The notes under the pieces: model-generated
Database searches by the model: none
Seen by the model: only the letters and a program-made list of their open reading frames with translations
What the model was told of the DNA's origin: nothing
Position numbers and translations under genes: made by a program
Part shown: piece by piece, positions 11,961-25,315 of the stretch
Position numbering within the stretch: the stretch's first letter is position 1
Layout: each line of letters opens with the position of its first letter
From: Ficedula albicollis
Taxonomy: Eukaryota; Chordata; Aves; Passeriformes; Muscicapidae
Direction of reading: 5' to 3'
Assembly (NCBI RefSeq): GCF_000247815.1
Contig: NC_021681.1
Coordinates: forward strand, 13,950,013-14,014,012
DNA: 64,000 nucleotides

Positions 11961-14900
11961 TAACAAAGCAGAGTCTGGAGCTGTCAGAATGAGCCACAGG
12001 TCTGGACCTGCAGGAGACTTTGGCATTGCTCACTAGTGAGGGGATGCTCAGCAGTTTGTGGGGTGTTCCTGAGAGCCAGATACGTTTTTTCTAGGGCAGA
12101 TATTGCTGTTGTGGCAGGTAGAAAACCATGCCCTGGGGTTCCAGCTTTCCTTGGAACAACAGATGGGCACCTTTGAGCACTTTGGGCTCATTCCTGGTGG
12201 ATTTGGCACCACACAGCCCTGGCAAGGACCTTGTCCCAGTGTCAGTCTTCACCAGCACAGCTCCAGTGCCAGCTTCTCCTCCTGATCAGCCATCATTTAA
12301 CAGCAGTTTGTGACCCTGTTGGGGACAATCCTAAAGCTGTGCAAGCCACAGGCTGCCAGCAGAGCCTGTTCTCAGAAGGCACTGCATGAACCGTCTCCAT
12401 TTATCACCTACAGACCTCTTGCTCTTAGTGCATTTTGCAGTGTTGAAATGTTTGTGGCCTTTGTCACAACACATCCCCTTCTTGGAGCTGGTCAGGATAA
12501 ATGGACACCTTCAGGTCCTGAAGACAGTATCAGTTTAGGGAATAAATTGCTTTTGGATGCCCTATGGCAAATGGGGGTCTAGGTAATGTGTCAGAGCACA
12601 GGTGTATTTGTTTTCCTGCATGCTTTTTCCTTTCAAACTCATTTCTTTTCTGTGCTGGAGAACTTCTCTGGCTGCCTTGGGAGTTTTATATGGAATGCTT
12701 AAAAACACCAGCAGCAGTAGGGAAAAAAATAAATGGGCATGTGAGATTGGGCCCTTCAGCTGTGGAATGGGGGCATGGAGAGCTGGCCAGGTAAAAGATG
12801 CTCAGCTGAGCTGATGGTCCTGTAATAAAAACCATTATCTGGAAAATAGGGTATAATGGTGACATGGCAGAACCTGCCACTGATGCTGAGCTGTTCAGGA
12901 GAGGGAAATGTGAAGAACTGCAGAAAATGTGGTTGAAATGGAGCAGTAGGTAACAAAATGGGAACAAAATTCATCACTGGTAGATGCTGGGTAGTGCAGA
13001 TGTAGAAGGGCGTAACCCAAGGGTACAGAGAAGAGCTGTGGAGAGCAGGGAGATGATCTGGGAGGCAGCACATCCCCCAGTTCCCCTCCCTGCTGAAGCC
13101 AAGCTCCCACCTGTGGGAGGGAGATCAGGATGGGATCTCCCTCCTTGCTGCTCATGCCAAGCCATGCCCCAGTGGGGTCCCCAGGAGCACCCACTTCAGC
13201 AGCTCTTCTGTGGGCACAGGGCAGGAGAACCACTGGTGCAGAGCAGGCAGGTGGGCTGCATGGCCAAAACGCCAGGCTGTGCTCTGACTGCATCCTGCAG
13301 GCTGCACTCACAGAGCCACAGCTCTGCCTTGAACCACCCTTGGTCTGTGCTCCAGCAGCCCCTGGAGCTGGGACAGAGGCTGGGCATCAGCTCTGGGGCA
13401 TCATCCCCAGGGATTAAAGCAGCCTTCAGGTTATGGACACAAGGATGGCGCTGCTGAGGAGAATCAGCAACGTTCACACCCTCTCCTGGGAGCAAATGAA
13501 ATCTTGCAATTCTGCAGATCTGTGCTCAGCAATTTGGGGAGCTCTTAGTGCTACAGAAAAGTGAAGGTGTCCAGCAGCAATTTTTGTTCAGTAATTGGAA
13601 TAGACATAAAGATGTCATGGCATTGTAAACCACTGCACTCTGCAGAAGGGAAACAGCAGAGCCTGGAGTCCAGCAGGGCTGGAGTGTATTCCAGTTAAAT
13701 GGTGGCAAATTACTGTAACACCTATGCAGAAGGCAAGGAGGATGCCAATCCTGTGACAGTGTCAAAGGAAAAGGTTGGCAACCCCAAGCTAGCAGTTTGA
13801 TTCCCAAGTTAGGCAAAAGAATGGGAAAACTTCTCTGATGTAAGATTCACCAGATAGTAAATTTTCCAGGTCAAAAACATCTTACCTGGAAAAGATGCAG
13901 GAACAGATCTAGAAGAAAATTCCATATGGTGGAAAAGAAACTGTAGGCCAGCAAACCTGCCTGTGCTGACACCTCAGTGTTTCACATTTTTAAAGCAGCC
14001 AATGTTGCAAAAATAAGAAATAGAAGTCAGCATTATTAAAGCAAATGTAATGAAATATATTATCATGAGTCATTTACTTTTATACCTCAAAAATTTTTCA
14101 GCAGATGCCACTAAATTTTTTTCACCAGTCATTGCTCTGGTGAACTTTTACCAGCAAATAACAAGGAGGATATAAAATCTGCAGTGTTTCATGCTCTCCT
14201 TCCCTGAAGAGCTGTGTGTAATAGACTGCATTATCAAATAATCATAATAAGGGAAGACTTTAAATAATGCTGGGCTGAGTAGCAAGTGCCAAGGCAATCA
14301 TACATTTGTTATAAAACACAGAACCAGGTTCTTAATGAATAAATGTGCCAGGTGGATTTGGGCTGGTAGCACCATGTACAAATCCTGAAAAATGACTCTC
14401 TGGTCTCCAGTATGAAGTTACTGGTGTTTGCAGTTCTGCTGCTCCTCCTGCCCTTGAGTTTCTGCAGCCTGGCAGCAAAGCCTTCCTGCAAAGGGGCCAC
14501 ACTGTCCTGATTCTAGAAGTGAAAAAGAAGCAGAGGCTGAGAAACCACTGTCCAACATGGGGCCTAGAAGTATTTCAAGGTTTTCTGGCTATCTTTTCAG
14601 CTTCCAGTCCCAAAAGTCCCAGACTAGAAGGCATGGGAGGCTGACCTGGAGCCAGGTGTCCAGAGGTGATGTGGGTCTTTCTCCCAGTTTCATTTTCACA
14701 TCCCTCACAGAGGGGTGATGCCCCCCCTGCTCTGGTGTGGGCAGCTCAGCAGGAGCCCAGAGCATCCTGTGCAGGCTGGGAAGGATGAGGTGCAGGATGC
14801 TGGGGACATGCCTGCAGCAGCAGCAGCAGGTAGGGTGAATATGGGTGCTCAGAGTGGCATGGGAGGGTGGCAGAGCATGTTTGGGAGAGACCTCCTGCAG

Positions 14901-16399
14901 CCAGAATTCCTCCTGGAGGAGCAGCAACACTAGAAAGCAAAGTTGTCCTGTCCCCAAAGTCCCATCCAGGACAGATGTGGAGTTTGAAGTGCCACCGTGC
15001 TCAGCAGAGCAGGAGGCCTGTGGGCAGACATGAATTAAATATCGTGGTCTGGGCTACATTTACCCTTCTCAAAATAACTTTGCTTTTTGTGGATCCATTG
15101 TCAGAAAACCACAATTGATACTGTCCTAGTGTTCCAGCCCTTTATAGCTGCTTGTAATAGCAACCTTCTGGTACTGCCAGAGCAGGCGTGGACCTGAGCA
15201 CAGCTAAATCAGTGCTGTGGCCAGCAGCAGGGCTGGGCTGAGGGAGGAGATGCCTGTGGCTGACCCACACAGGCCCAGGGAATGCATTTGTCCCATGGGG
15301 CCCACACTGCAGACACCCTCTGCAGCTGTCAGCTGTGGGAGGGCACTGGGATGTCAGTGATGTCCTGGGCTCCCAGCACTGCCTCCAGGGCTGCCCAGCA
15401 GCACACTGCCCACCACATGGGCATGCACTGAGCTCTCAGGGCTCCTCCTGCACACCATCTGGGCTCAGACTGTAAAACACAGTAAAGTGCATGCTAATTT
15501 CTCCAAGTTCCAGATAAGGGGAGAACAGCTGAGCCCATTCGTTTTGTTTGCAGAAGTTCCCTGGGAGCAGCATGATGCTGTGAAGGAAGTCCCCTGGCAG
15601 AGTGCTGTGCTCTGCTGCTGTCCAGTTTTAGTTATGAACCAAGTTTGCCTGCTTTTTTCTAATTTCTCCCTTAGATGCCACAGTCTTTTGCATAAGGAAG
15701 ATCAAACTGTGATATTTTTAACCATCCTTGTAAAAAATGTATGGTGCATTGTGGGGAAGGCTGAGTCACATCCAGCCAGGAGGCTCAGCTTGGCAGGGGA
15801 GGTTGCAGGTGCTGGCCTCAGGAGAGGGGAGCCTTTGCTCTGGGACACCTGCTTTGTATGGTACAAACAGAGCTGCAACGCCAGGTGAGATAGCATTTAT
15901 GCTGGAATGAGGGATTGTGCTGAAAAAGATGTGTGGGGGAGCGATGAGGAGCTGGTGGTGAGCAGGAGTGACCCTTTGCCAAGGTGGCACACAGAGCTCA
16001 GCAGCCTGGGGTGGGTGCAGTGGGCACTGAAGGGAGGAGCTGCTGCCCCACAGCCAGGTGAAGCTCCCTGGGGCAGGGGCACAGGAGCTGCACCTGCCTG
16101 ATTGGCTTTGGGGCTGCGTTGGGCTCTGGTGGGTGGATGGGTGTCTGGGCTGAGGGTGATGCCAAAGGCTGCTCTGCTTCCCCCTGCCCATCCTCTGGAG
16201 TGTGCCCAACACCAGGGCTGGGCAGCAGCACCAGTGGGATTCCAGCACTGACAACTCCTCTGCCCAGTCCCACCATCCCTGCCCTTCAACACCAGGAAAT
16301 GTCTGAGCTGGGATCCTGCTCAAGCTGTCACAGATGGCAAAGCACAGAGATAACTGGCTTGTCAGGGCACGCCTCTGCTTTTCCATGTTCTCAGAGCTG

Positions 16400-16700
16400 A
16401 AAAAATGAATTATCTCCTGTAATCCCAAAATTCTTTTGATGATGAGAAAAGGCAATTGAAAAGTTTTGTTGCATAACCCTCAAGATCAAATGATGATTTA
16501 TTCAGAATGTGCTTTGTGGTGTTACACGGTATACAGGCTCAGCAATTAGCTGGAAGCAAATATCCCTCCTCATTTTCCTTGAGTGTGTCATTGGGATAGC
16601 ATCTCATCAGTTGAACATTATCATTATCAGCTGCAAATATTGCTGAAGTTCAAACTATTTACTTGTAGTTTACTTTTTATATTATCAAATATTGTTAATT
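16400..16700. promoter_or_regulatory. AT-rich candidate conserved noncoding element (hypothesis)
   Basis: Non-repetitive AT-rich sequence with TGAATTATCTCC, CAGCAATTAGCTGG, GAACATTATCATTATCAG and ATTGTTAATTCCG motifs, set in otherwise GC-richer sequence. This is suggestive of a regulatory element and no more. Confidence 0.22.
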
Positions 16701-18156
16701 CCGTTTCATTGCTGCCTTGGAAATAGTCTGGCAATGTTTTTTTCTCCTTGCAAACTGCTGTAACAAACAAGTATTGGAAATATGTTGTTATTTCTACAGC
16801 TGGAAGTATCAATAGCAAGGGAAATGCCCCTTTCAAGCAAATCTTTAATAGTTTATTTTCTGGATGAAAAAGATCCAAGGTATTGTATCCAATGCACGTA
16901 GTTTCTGTCTGCTGCTCGTCTCTGGTGTCTCCTACAACCTCCAGGGATCTCACAGCCATACCCAGCACTGCTACAAAACCAGGCTTCCTGTTACCTTCCA
17001 GCCCCTGGATAAACCTCTGCAACAATTTGGGGGGAGGGCTGGGGGGAATATTTGGTGGAGATAGATATATGTTTTTTCCATAGTTATGGATAAACATGGA
17101 TCTTTGCCATTACATTTCCCTGTTCAACGTAGCAGGAAAACTGCCAGCAGGGTTTGTGCTGGGCTTGTGTGCAAGGGTTTGGGTTTCCCATCCCAACTCC
17201 CACACTGAGTGCAGGTCCCTGGTGCTGTTTGGGATGGCTCTTCTTCAGTGCTGCTTGCACCAGTTTTGTCCTTGATCAGACAAAGCAAATTACAGAAGAG
17301 CACCCACGCCCCCTCCACCCCCTCATTTTCATTCTATTGCCTGGCTGGAATGGAGCAGGAAAAGCTGTGGGGTTGCTTCCTGTCCCTCTGCAATGTCCCA
17401 CTGCAGGACAGAGACGTGGGTCACAGCTGTCCCATATCCCTTGCAAAAAACCCAGAGGGTGTTCTGGTTTAGAAGAAAATTTGACCTCAGGACTCTTAGC
17501 TCATTCCCAGCCCTCTGGTGCCAGTGCCAAGTGTGTGGGACCCCTCTAAGCACTGCTGTTAGGAAAGGGAGCAGGTGGGCTCCTGGCTCCCAGGAACATC
17601 TCCTGGGAGGGTCCATGATGCCCTCCTGGCCTGGGGTGGTTCTTGCTGGGGAGTGCTGCCAACCAGGATGAGAAAGTGCTGGGGAGATTCTCAGGACTGG
17701 AGACCCCTTCTCCTGGAGCTGGGCTTTTCAGGGGTCTGTGGACGAGGATGGAGGGAAGCATCACCCCTTGTTAAAGTCCCCCATGTCCTCCCCTCTGGGA
17801 GGTTTTAGTCTCTAGGAATAGTACATCATGTTCCACAGAGTACAGTGGGACAGCAAAACTTCCCTGGCTGATCTGGAAACAGTAATTTTCTAGCAACATG
17901 AGATTTGTGTGTGTGGGAGAGCGTTGCATGATCTGTGTTTGTTGGGGAAGAAATGCTTTCAGATAGGGCAAAGATCTTTGGTCACAGGCATTTGATAGAA
18001 ATAAAGATTGAGGAGAGCAGAATGAACAGTGATAAATGTTTCTCACAGAAAGGACAGTTAATTTTGGAGGCCTCAGATATTTTTCTTCTTTCAGACTGAT
18101 GCCAGGTGAAATACCTGCCAACAGTGTTGTCTTTAAAGCCTTGAGAGCCTGAGAGG

Positions 18157-18350
18157 AAACTCAAAACCTGCTGCTGATTGTAGTAAGTCCAGTAAACAAT
18201 TTTAGCCCTGAAGAAAAAACTCAAAACCTGCTGCTGATTGTAGTAAGTCCAGTAAACAATTTTAGCCCTGAAGAAACACTTCCCATGTGTGTTGCATGGA
18301 AGGTTTCACATCGACACTTCCCATGTGTGTTGCATGGAAGGTTTCGTATC
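18157..18350. repeat. Two adjoining tandem duplications, 60 bp and 38 bp
   Basis: A 60-base unit (aaactcaaaacctgctgctg...ccctgaagaaa) sits at 18157-18216 and is repeated at 18217-18275 with almost no change. Immediately after it, a different 38-base unit (acacttcccatgtgtgttgc...) sits at 18276-18313 and repeats at 18314-18350. Two independent, nearly perfect duplications abut with no gap. Confidence 0.95.
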
Positions 18351-20724
18351 ATGAGTCTGTGAGTACAACCCAAAATGCAAAATAAATCAAGAAGTGATGC
18401 TTTATTCTGCCTGGCCAGGTGAAAGCCCTAAATGTTGGCCATTTCTTGCTCCCAGACCTTGCTGTAGCCAGGGCTCCTCTTCTCCACTGTTTATTCCACA
18501 TTAGGAGAACATCAGCTGGGCTTTCTGCGTGGATTTATAGTCACACCTTGTGAACCTCTGCCTCCAAGGGAAAAGCAATAGTGTGGAAGACAATACCTAC
18601 TGTCAGCTTATGCACTTGCCAGGAGGAGGCAGGAATTACCTCCAGTCGTTATTGGTCATGCCCATAATCCAAGAGGCTTCTTTCAAGATGTGGGGGGTCA
18701 CAGTCTTTGTGCACATTGGATGTTTAAAGGTAGTGTCAGCTTTCACAGTAATTTAAGGCTGGCATTCATTCCTGCCTTACTCTTGCCTCCAAAGGGCATC
18801 TTTCATCTTTCTTGAAGGCTTATCTTTAGCAGACATCATAAACAAAAGCCTTTAAACGCCCTCACCATCTATCAGAGACCAGCTTCATTCAACACCTGGC
18901 CAAAAATGTCAGGTGTCCCTTTTGTCTGGGTGACAGAACATTTGGCTGAGGAGAGGGAAAAAGTCTCTGAGGGAGGGCAAGTGCATGTGAGTATGGGTTT
19001 GTACATGGGTGTGTGAGATTCTTCATGCCACCCTCTCCAGCCTCTGAATTCTGGGCAGGAGGGTGAGAAGGTGCTTTTCCTAGCACACAGGCACAGGGGG
19101 CTGTGCTGGAGATCAGGAGCGTGGATATTTGTTCCGTGTTTTGCTGAGATAAAGCTGAGGCAGGAGCCTCAGAACAAAGCTGCAGGTGATTTGGGAAAAA
19201 AAAAATTAAAAAGAAAGACATTAAAACTGAGGAGAGAGGTGTTGGTGGCTACTGAGCACAGGGCAAGGAGAAGCTCATCACGTAGCTGTGGCCCAGCTCT
19301 CTTAGTGCACCTTGGAAAAGCTTTCTTAGATGTTGTGGTCTTTGTTTTCCTCCAGCATGTGAGGTGCTGATTCAAGGTGAGACACAGATGGACATTTGGT
19401 TGTGTTTTTTCAAACCAGTGGAGTTTAAAAGGGAGCCATGCTTCAGCAGCAGGGTTTTTACAGCCCTGGCACTGGTGGGAACCCTTCTCCCCAAGCATCC
19501 ACACACTTATCCAAGCTATCCTGACCTCCCTCTTCCCAGAGAACAGCCACTGTGACCTCTGTGCTGGGCCCTTCCTGGCAATTAGCAACATGCCAAGCTA
19601 ATCAACACCTCCTGGCAGAGCCCTGCCACAGCCGGGAAGAGTGACTGTGCTTGATCCGGTGCTGGGAAGCACCAGGAGCTGCAGCCAAGTGGGCACCTTG
19701 CAGTGGCTCCCTGCCTGCTGGAGTGCAGTGTCCCAAGTTCCCTGAGAGCAGTGGCCCTGGGGAAGCAAGGGCTGCAGCACACAAGCTTCTCACAGGTTAC
19801 ACCCTGGGGAGCAGGGAGCAGGATTTCTACAGGGCTTCTGAGAAGCAGTGAACAGCCATGACCAGTCTTGCATAAAGCCACAGTCTGATTTCCAGTGTTG
19901 CTGAACTCCTCCCTTGGGAAGAGGAGCCACAGAAACTGGTCTCATGGAGTACAATGCCTTCTGCCCTTTGAGTTTCAAAACACTCACAGCACCCTCCTGC
20001 TCCCCCAGAATCACCCACACCTTCATGCCTGTCAGTGCTGCTCTTGGCCTTGCTGGAGATGGACCTGTTGAGACAGGACAGGTCTACCTGCCCCTGCTTT
20101 GCTGTCCCACTGGCTTCATGGTGTGGGCACCTTCTAGCCACAGGCTGCCCAGTGTCCTCTGCTAAACCCACTGCTCAGCTCTTATTCCCAAGGTGGCAAA
20201 TAAATGTCCTGTGTTCCCTGGGCTGGTGTGTGGCTTCACCCACTTTGCTTTGCCTGCCTGCCTGTGGCTCACAGCTGGGAGGTGCCTCAGCCCCAGCTGG
20301 CTCTCTGGGTGGGATGCTGGGGAGGTTTGCCAGCTGGGAGTGCCCAACCTCTGGCTAGACAGGGATGCAGAGGATGCTGCAGTCTTGCTGCAGCCACAGA
20401 GCTTGTCTGGGGACTGGTCACTGCCAGCAGCGGCCCATGGATCAGTATCTGGGATTGCCAAAATAAGCATACCTTGGCAGGCTTGTGACATCTTCACTGA
20501 AGTGAGTGACCTCTGCTGCACCACTGATGGATGGTTTGCAGCAGCACTGAACCACCAGGGCACGTCTGTGAGTCACAGGGAAGTGTGCTGAGACTGGGAC
20601 ATGGGGAACAAAACAGGAAAGGCAGCTGCCTGCTGGAAAGGATTAGATGCAGCTCTGAATGTGGAGCAGGGATTACAGGCAGCCCAGCCTGCCAAGCAAT
20701 GCTTATTGGGAAATCCGAGGGGGA

Positions 20725-21215
20725 AAAAGGAGTATGAATTAAATAATTGCCCAGCAATTAATTTCTGAGCACTACCTCTGCTGCTGAAGGACTGTTGCTC
20801 TATTCTCACAGGCTGGACACAAGGGCCAGCACAGCCTGTGCCCAGCTCCTTCAGCATCACACCCAGGTAATTCAGGGTGATTTACAAGGAGCTGTCACAT
20901 CACCAGCGAGAGAAACAACCCAAAATGATGTTCCATCATGCTCCTTAGGGTGAGCTCTGAGTAATTACTCCAATTACACTCCAAATTACAGAGAAGCCAA
21001 TGGCCTCCTCACAAGGACAGATTGCAGAATCCATCTTTAATTGTCGCTCGGGCTGTGCTCTGCTGCCTCCAATTTGAAGTATCTGTTCATTTCCCTCGTG
21101 GGTCTGCAATCACATTTCTTATCATCACCTTTTTATCCACTCCTCTATTTCTAGCATGCATATCAGAAAAGACAGTATATTAATCAGCCAGGCTTTCCTC
21201 ACTGCTTCTTGTCAG
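20725..21215. promoter_or_regulatory. Strong candidate conserved noncoding element with palindromic homeodomain sites
   Basis: An AT-rich, non-repetitive block. TAATTGC-CCA-GCAATTA at 20744-20760 is a perfect 7-bp inverted repeat. GAGTAATTACTC at 20959-20970 is a perfect 12-bp palindrome, followed by CCAATTACACTCCAAATTACA. The run then goes through TCTTTAATTGTCGCTCGG and TTCTTATCATCACC to AGTATATTAATCAGCC. Dense TAATTA cores resemble homeodomain-bound developmental enhancers. The target, if any, would most likely be FAM43A; that is inference. Confidence 0.35.
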
Positions 21216-24200
21216 CAGCAAACTGTCTTCCTCACCTGGAATTGCCTAGGAGAGGCGTCCATCAAAAGCCAGTAAGTGACAAGCCCATGGGGAGCATAAT
21301 TTGTTGCTCCAGGTAAATGATAAAAGACAGGGCTTATCCAGGCAGGGAGAGGCCAGCTGTAAATCCAGATCCCTCCCTGAGACTGTTATGTCAATAGTTA
21401 TGAAAGCCCATCTACAGCTTCTCCCTCTGCCTGCACCCCACCAAGCAGGGCTGGCACAAGGACAAGGCCCATGGCAGGGGGCTGCTCTGTCAGCACACAT
21501 TTTGTCCAGGGCTGTGTCACTCTGAGCCTGCCCACACCTTGGTCACAGCATTGCCAGGGATGAGGAACTCACTGCAGGCTTTGGCAGGGTGTTTCTGAGG
21601 GTGTTCACACACCGAATCCGTGCCTTATTTCTAACCACAGCCTTCACTCATCTGTCTGCCAAACAGAGGCACTGCCAAACATTTAATCACATCAAAAAGA
21701 GCTTTAATAAGCTGGGATCAAGTTAGCCCTTTAACCTCTTTTTCTGGCCTGCATTGATGGTGTCCCAGGAATTTCTCTCCATTAAAAGTGTGTCTTTTCA
21801 GTTCTTTGTGGGTCCTTGGCTTCTTCTTTGGGTTTTGCCTGTTTCCCTCTCTCCTGAGATGCTGACTCTGCACTGGGCCTGGCTGTCAGGGAGGCTGCAG
21901 GTCCCTCCTGGATAGCTCTGTTCAGTCCATTCCCTACAGAGGCATCTTTTTCTCAGGGGAGATTGTCCCCCAGCTACCCAGGGTGCAGCCCCCTCGCCCT
22001 GGTGCCAGGTGTGCTGTCAGTGCCGCCTGCCCCTGGTACCTGTGCCAGGATGGCTTCACCAGAGCCTCAGAGCTCCTGTCTCCGCTGGGAAACTGAGAAG
22101 GTGGTAAATAGTGGAGGGCTGAGAATCAATCCCCACTGCAGGAAACACCTGCCTGAGCAGCAGGGCTGTGCCTGCAGCAAGGCTCGGGAGCTCTGCAGCG
22201 TCGGATCCCCAGCGCAGGAACTCCCCGCGCTCGCTCCGAGCTGCTGGAGCTGCCAGAAGCCTTACGCAAGCTGCTTACATCACCAGAGTGGCTGATAGGG
22301 ACAATCTAAGAACAGAGATATGCCGAGATCTCTTTTTCATAAAATAGTGCTAATTGACACTAATGATAATTCCCCATTTCAAACCTTTATCAGCCAAATC
22401 CGGTCAGGGCCGTTTCAGCGCTCGGCACAGGACTGATGTCAGCTGGAGCAGCCTGGGACATCCTGTTTACTCCATGGAGCTACAGGCCCTGTGCCAGCGC
22501 TGGGACCCCGGGGGAAGTCCCAGGGACCCACAGGAGCTAATCAGGTGCTCCTTCCCCCGCCCCTTTCTGCGCTCACCCATGTGTCAGACCTGCCGATTTA
22601 AAAATCTAACCCCGGTAGCTATTGTCTAACACCTTCCTGGAGCTCTTGTAGGATGGAAAGTGTTTTATTGTGATTATATTTTACTTCATAATATGCTGTA
22701 TTGTTTGGCTTCTGCCTCCCAAATGCTGAACAGAAATATTTATCAAATACCTCTCCTTTTCTGGGTTGCTGCCTACGCTATTTGTCACCCTCTGCCTTTC
22801 TGGTCTGGGCAGAGATTTCTCCTTGTGCTCACTGCTTCCTTCAACAGTCTCGTGATGTTCATGCAGCTTGTCACAGACTTATGCCTTTTATTCTGGTATT
22901 TATTTTTGCAACTGCCTTTACCCTGAGATGTGCAAACCTGTGTTTTGTTCTGGCCACAGTTTTGGGGGTTAGGCTGACACGTGCTGGGACAGTTCTTGGC
23001 CTCTGCTCTGAGGTGTCTGTTTGCACACCCTGTTCTGGGACAAAGACTTCCAGATTTCCAGACCACTGGCTGCTCCAGTGGCTGTGGTGCTGTCCTGCTC
23101 TGTGTGGGCACAGACCAGCAGGTGCTGCTCCCCTTGGGCTCTCATTGCACCAGGCAGAGCAGAGGCGGAGGTGGGTGGCTGGACAGGTTCCTGCAGGGTG
23201 GGTGCAGTGGCTGCCTTTCATCCCAGGAGGGGCAGATAAGCCTTTTGTGCTTCCCCCACACATGATTTACAGCACAGGAGCCAACACCCAAAGCACAGGG
23301 AGGGGGCTCCCCTGGGAGTGGAGATGTGGGCACCTTGTGAGGCGATGCTCCAAAGGAGCAGCCCCATGAGGTGAGTGGCTCCTCACTGCTGGGCTGTGCA
23401 GGGATGGGGTCCCTCCATGCACCCCTCCCTGGCAGCACATTGGCTCTGCTGCTGGAACGTTACACAGAAAACAGGTTTGATTCTAATAGTAATAAGAAAA
23501 TACAAAGAAATCTGCTTTTGAAGGTGTGTACAGCTCCCTCTTTTCCCCCAAAGCAGCACAGCTGGAGCAGGTTGGGGATTGCCTACAGGGGCTGTGGCAG
23601 AGTAGGGGACTCTCCCACATTTAGCATCAAGAAGGGTCCTGCCCCTGCTGCAGGAAACAGGTGCTGTATCCCAAATATCTCCAACACTGCAGTGCTGGAT
23701 GCACACGTGCATGGCCAAGGCTGAGGTGGTCAGGTGAGCAGCATCTCCCATTACTGTGCTGCAATCCTGAGGATCCCTCCCCAGTAATTACCCTTCCCAA
23801 GCCAGCATGTGCCCCAGTCATCACAGCAGGCCAGCAAGACACAGCTAGCAGCTAATTTCTTCCCTACAAATCATCAAATTACAAACTTGCTTTTTAATTG
23901 TACACTCTTTGAAGGAGGTCACTGCGTGGCTGGGACATAGTTCTGCCTGTGGATCACCCAAGAGCTGGCTGGCAGCTATTTTAGGTGTCTGGGAATGATG
24001 AGATCTCCTGCTGGACTAAATGGAAGCACCCCTGGGCCATGACCCTGCTCCAGCCCATTGCACCTGCCCTGCCTGGCCACCCTCACCCCAACAGATACAT
24101 GGATGCTCTACATCCCAAATGCCTCTTTCCACACTCTGAGCAGAGCTGCAGGAAGAAGCAGAGCCTGCTGCAACCCAAGGGCTGCACATCCACAGGGTAG

Positions 24201-25195
24201 GCACCAAATTGTGTGGTAGCCCCCGAGCTGTGTGCCCAGCATCACTTGTTTCCCAGCTCACTGCCCTGCGCCCCAGAAAGGGTCACCATCCATCCCAGCC
24301 CTGGGACATTTCCACAGGGATGCAGGCCCCATGTGAGAACTCACGTGCCTGCTTGGCTGTCACCACTCTGGGCTTGCACAGGGACTGACTCAGTCACAAG
24401 AAGGGGGAAGGAAATAGGAAGATGGCCAGGGGAAGGACAACATCCCAGAGCACAGGGTGCTGCTCCCCAGCCCCTGCCCTGCACCCACACCCTGGCAGGA
24501 TGCAATGACAGGTGGCTGTAGGTATGAGCAGTACAAAAAGGCTTAACAGAGGAATGATGGAAGACTGATTCCGCTGGCACAGGGCTCCTCACCGCTGCAC
24601 ATCAGCTGCCACCTTGCAAGGACAGCTGCACAAGGTTGACAACTCTCCTGGCACCCAGCCCAATCCCACAGCACAACACACCTGAACTTTGCCCTCACTG
24701 GCTTTTGTTATTGGCCATCCACAGGCTTCAGGTACCCAGATGCTTCTGGTGAGGCTGTTTAGGTGATTGCAGATATTTAGGCAATTTAGGTGGATGCAGG
24801 CAGGTACAAATACCTCTCTGCTCATGGTGGAGGGGTGGCTTTTCCTTATGCTTGAGACCTGCAGCAACAGTTGGCTCCTCCAGCTTGCTGTAAGTTTGTC
24901 ACTGTCTGATCTATCTCGCTGTGGAAAAACTGCTAATGTTGTTCAAGTGACTTTTGTTAGGTGTTACATTTTAACCATGAGGTGTTATTTGGTATCTTTG
25001 TGCAGTGATGGAGGGTTTATTTCTTTCTCTGACATGTCTGTGTATACCAGCTACACCTGAAATGTCTTATCTTCATACCCATCACTTTGAAGCCTTGTTT
25101 TGATGGTCAGGCAGCTCTCCCCCATTTTTTTGTGCCAGGAGCTTGGTGTGGGCTTGGGCCAGGTCACTGGGGGAGAGGATGCTGGGCAATGTCTC

Positions 25196-25315
25196 TGTTC
25201 TTGGAGATCTCCAAAACTCAAATGTCTTGATCCAGTGTCTGCAACAGTCCTGATGGGAGCAGAAGGTTGGACCAGAGATCTCCAGAGATCTTTTCTAACC
25301 TTTATTTTATTTTTT
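25196..25315 (+). mobile_element. CR1-like LINE 3'-end fragment
   Basis: The run ttcttggagatctccaaaact..., then aggttggaccagagatctcc and agagatcttttctaacctt, matches in order the familiar avian CR1 tail (ttcttggagatcttcaaaac, then ggttggactagatgatctcc, then gaggtcccttccaacc). It is diverged and 5'-truncated with no open reading frame, as is usual for CR1. The subfamily cannot be set by eye. Confidence 0.75.

Larger units (their letters stand above)
8206..20724. other. Intergenic, left part: no gene supported
   Basis: I see no coding exon, RNA gene or clear transposon here. Open frames up to about 230 codons (for example on the - strand near 15.8-16.5 kb) look like chance frames: they are rich in Cys, Trp, Ser and Pro, lack domains and overlap frames on the other strand. 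Contents worth naming are the tandem duplications at 8668-8811, 9288-9424 and 18157-18350, short (GCA)n tracts near 10401 and 14813, a GC-rich patch at 9825-9960, and AT-rich islands at 11700-11960 and 16400-16700. Confidence 0.75.

Noticed and set aside
17028..17052. G-quadruplex in the ttggggggagggctggggggaa stretch
   Set aside because: Only three G runs are present, so the canonical four-run motif is not met.
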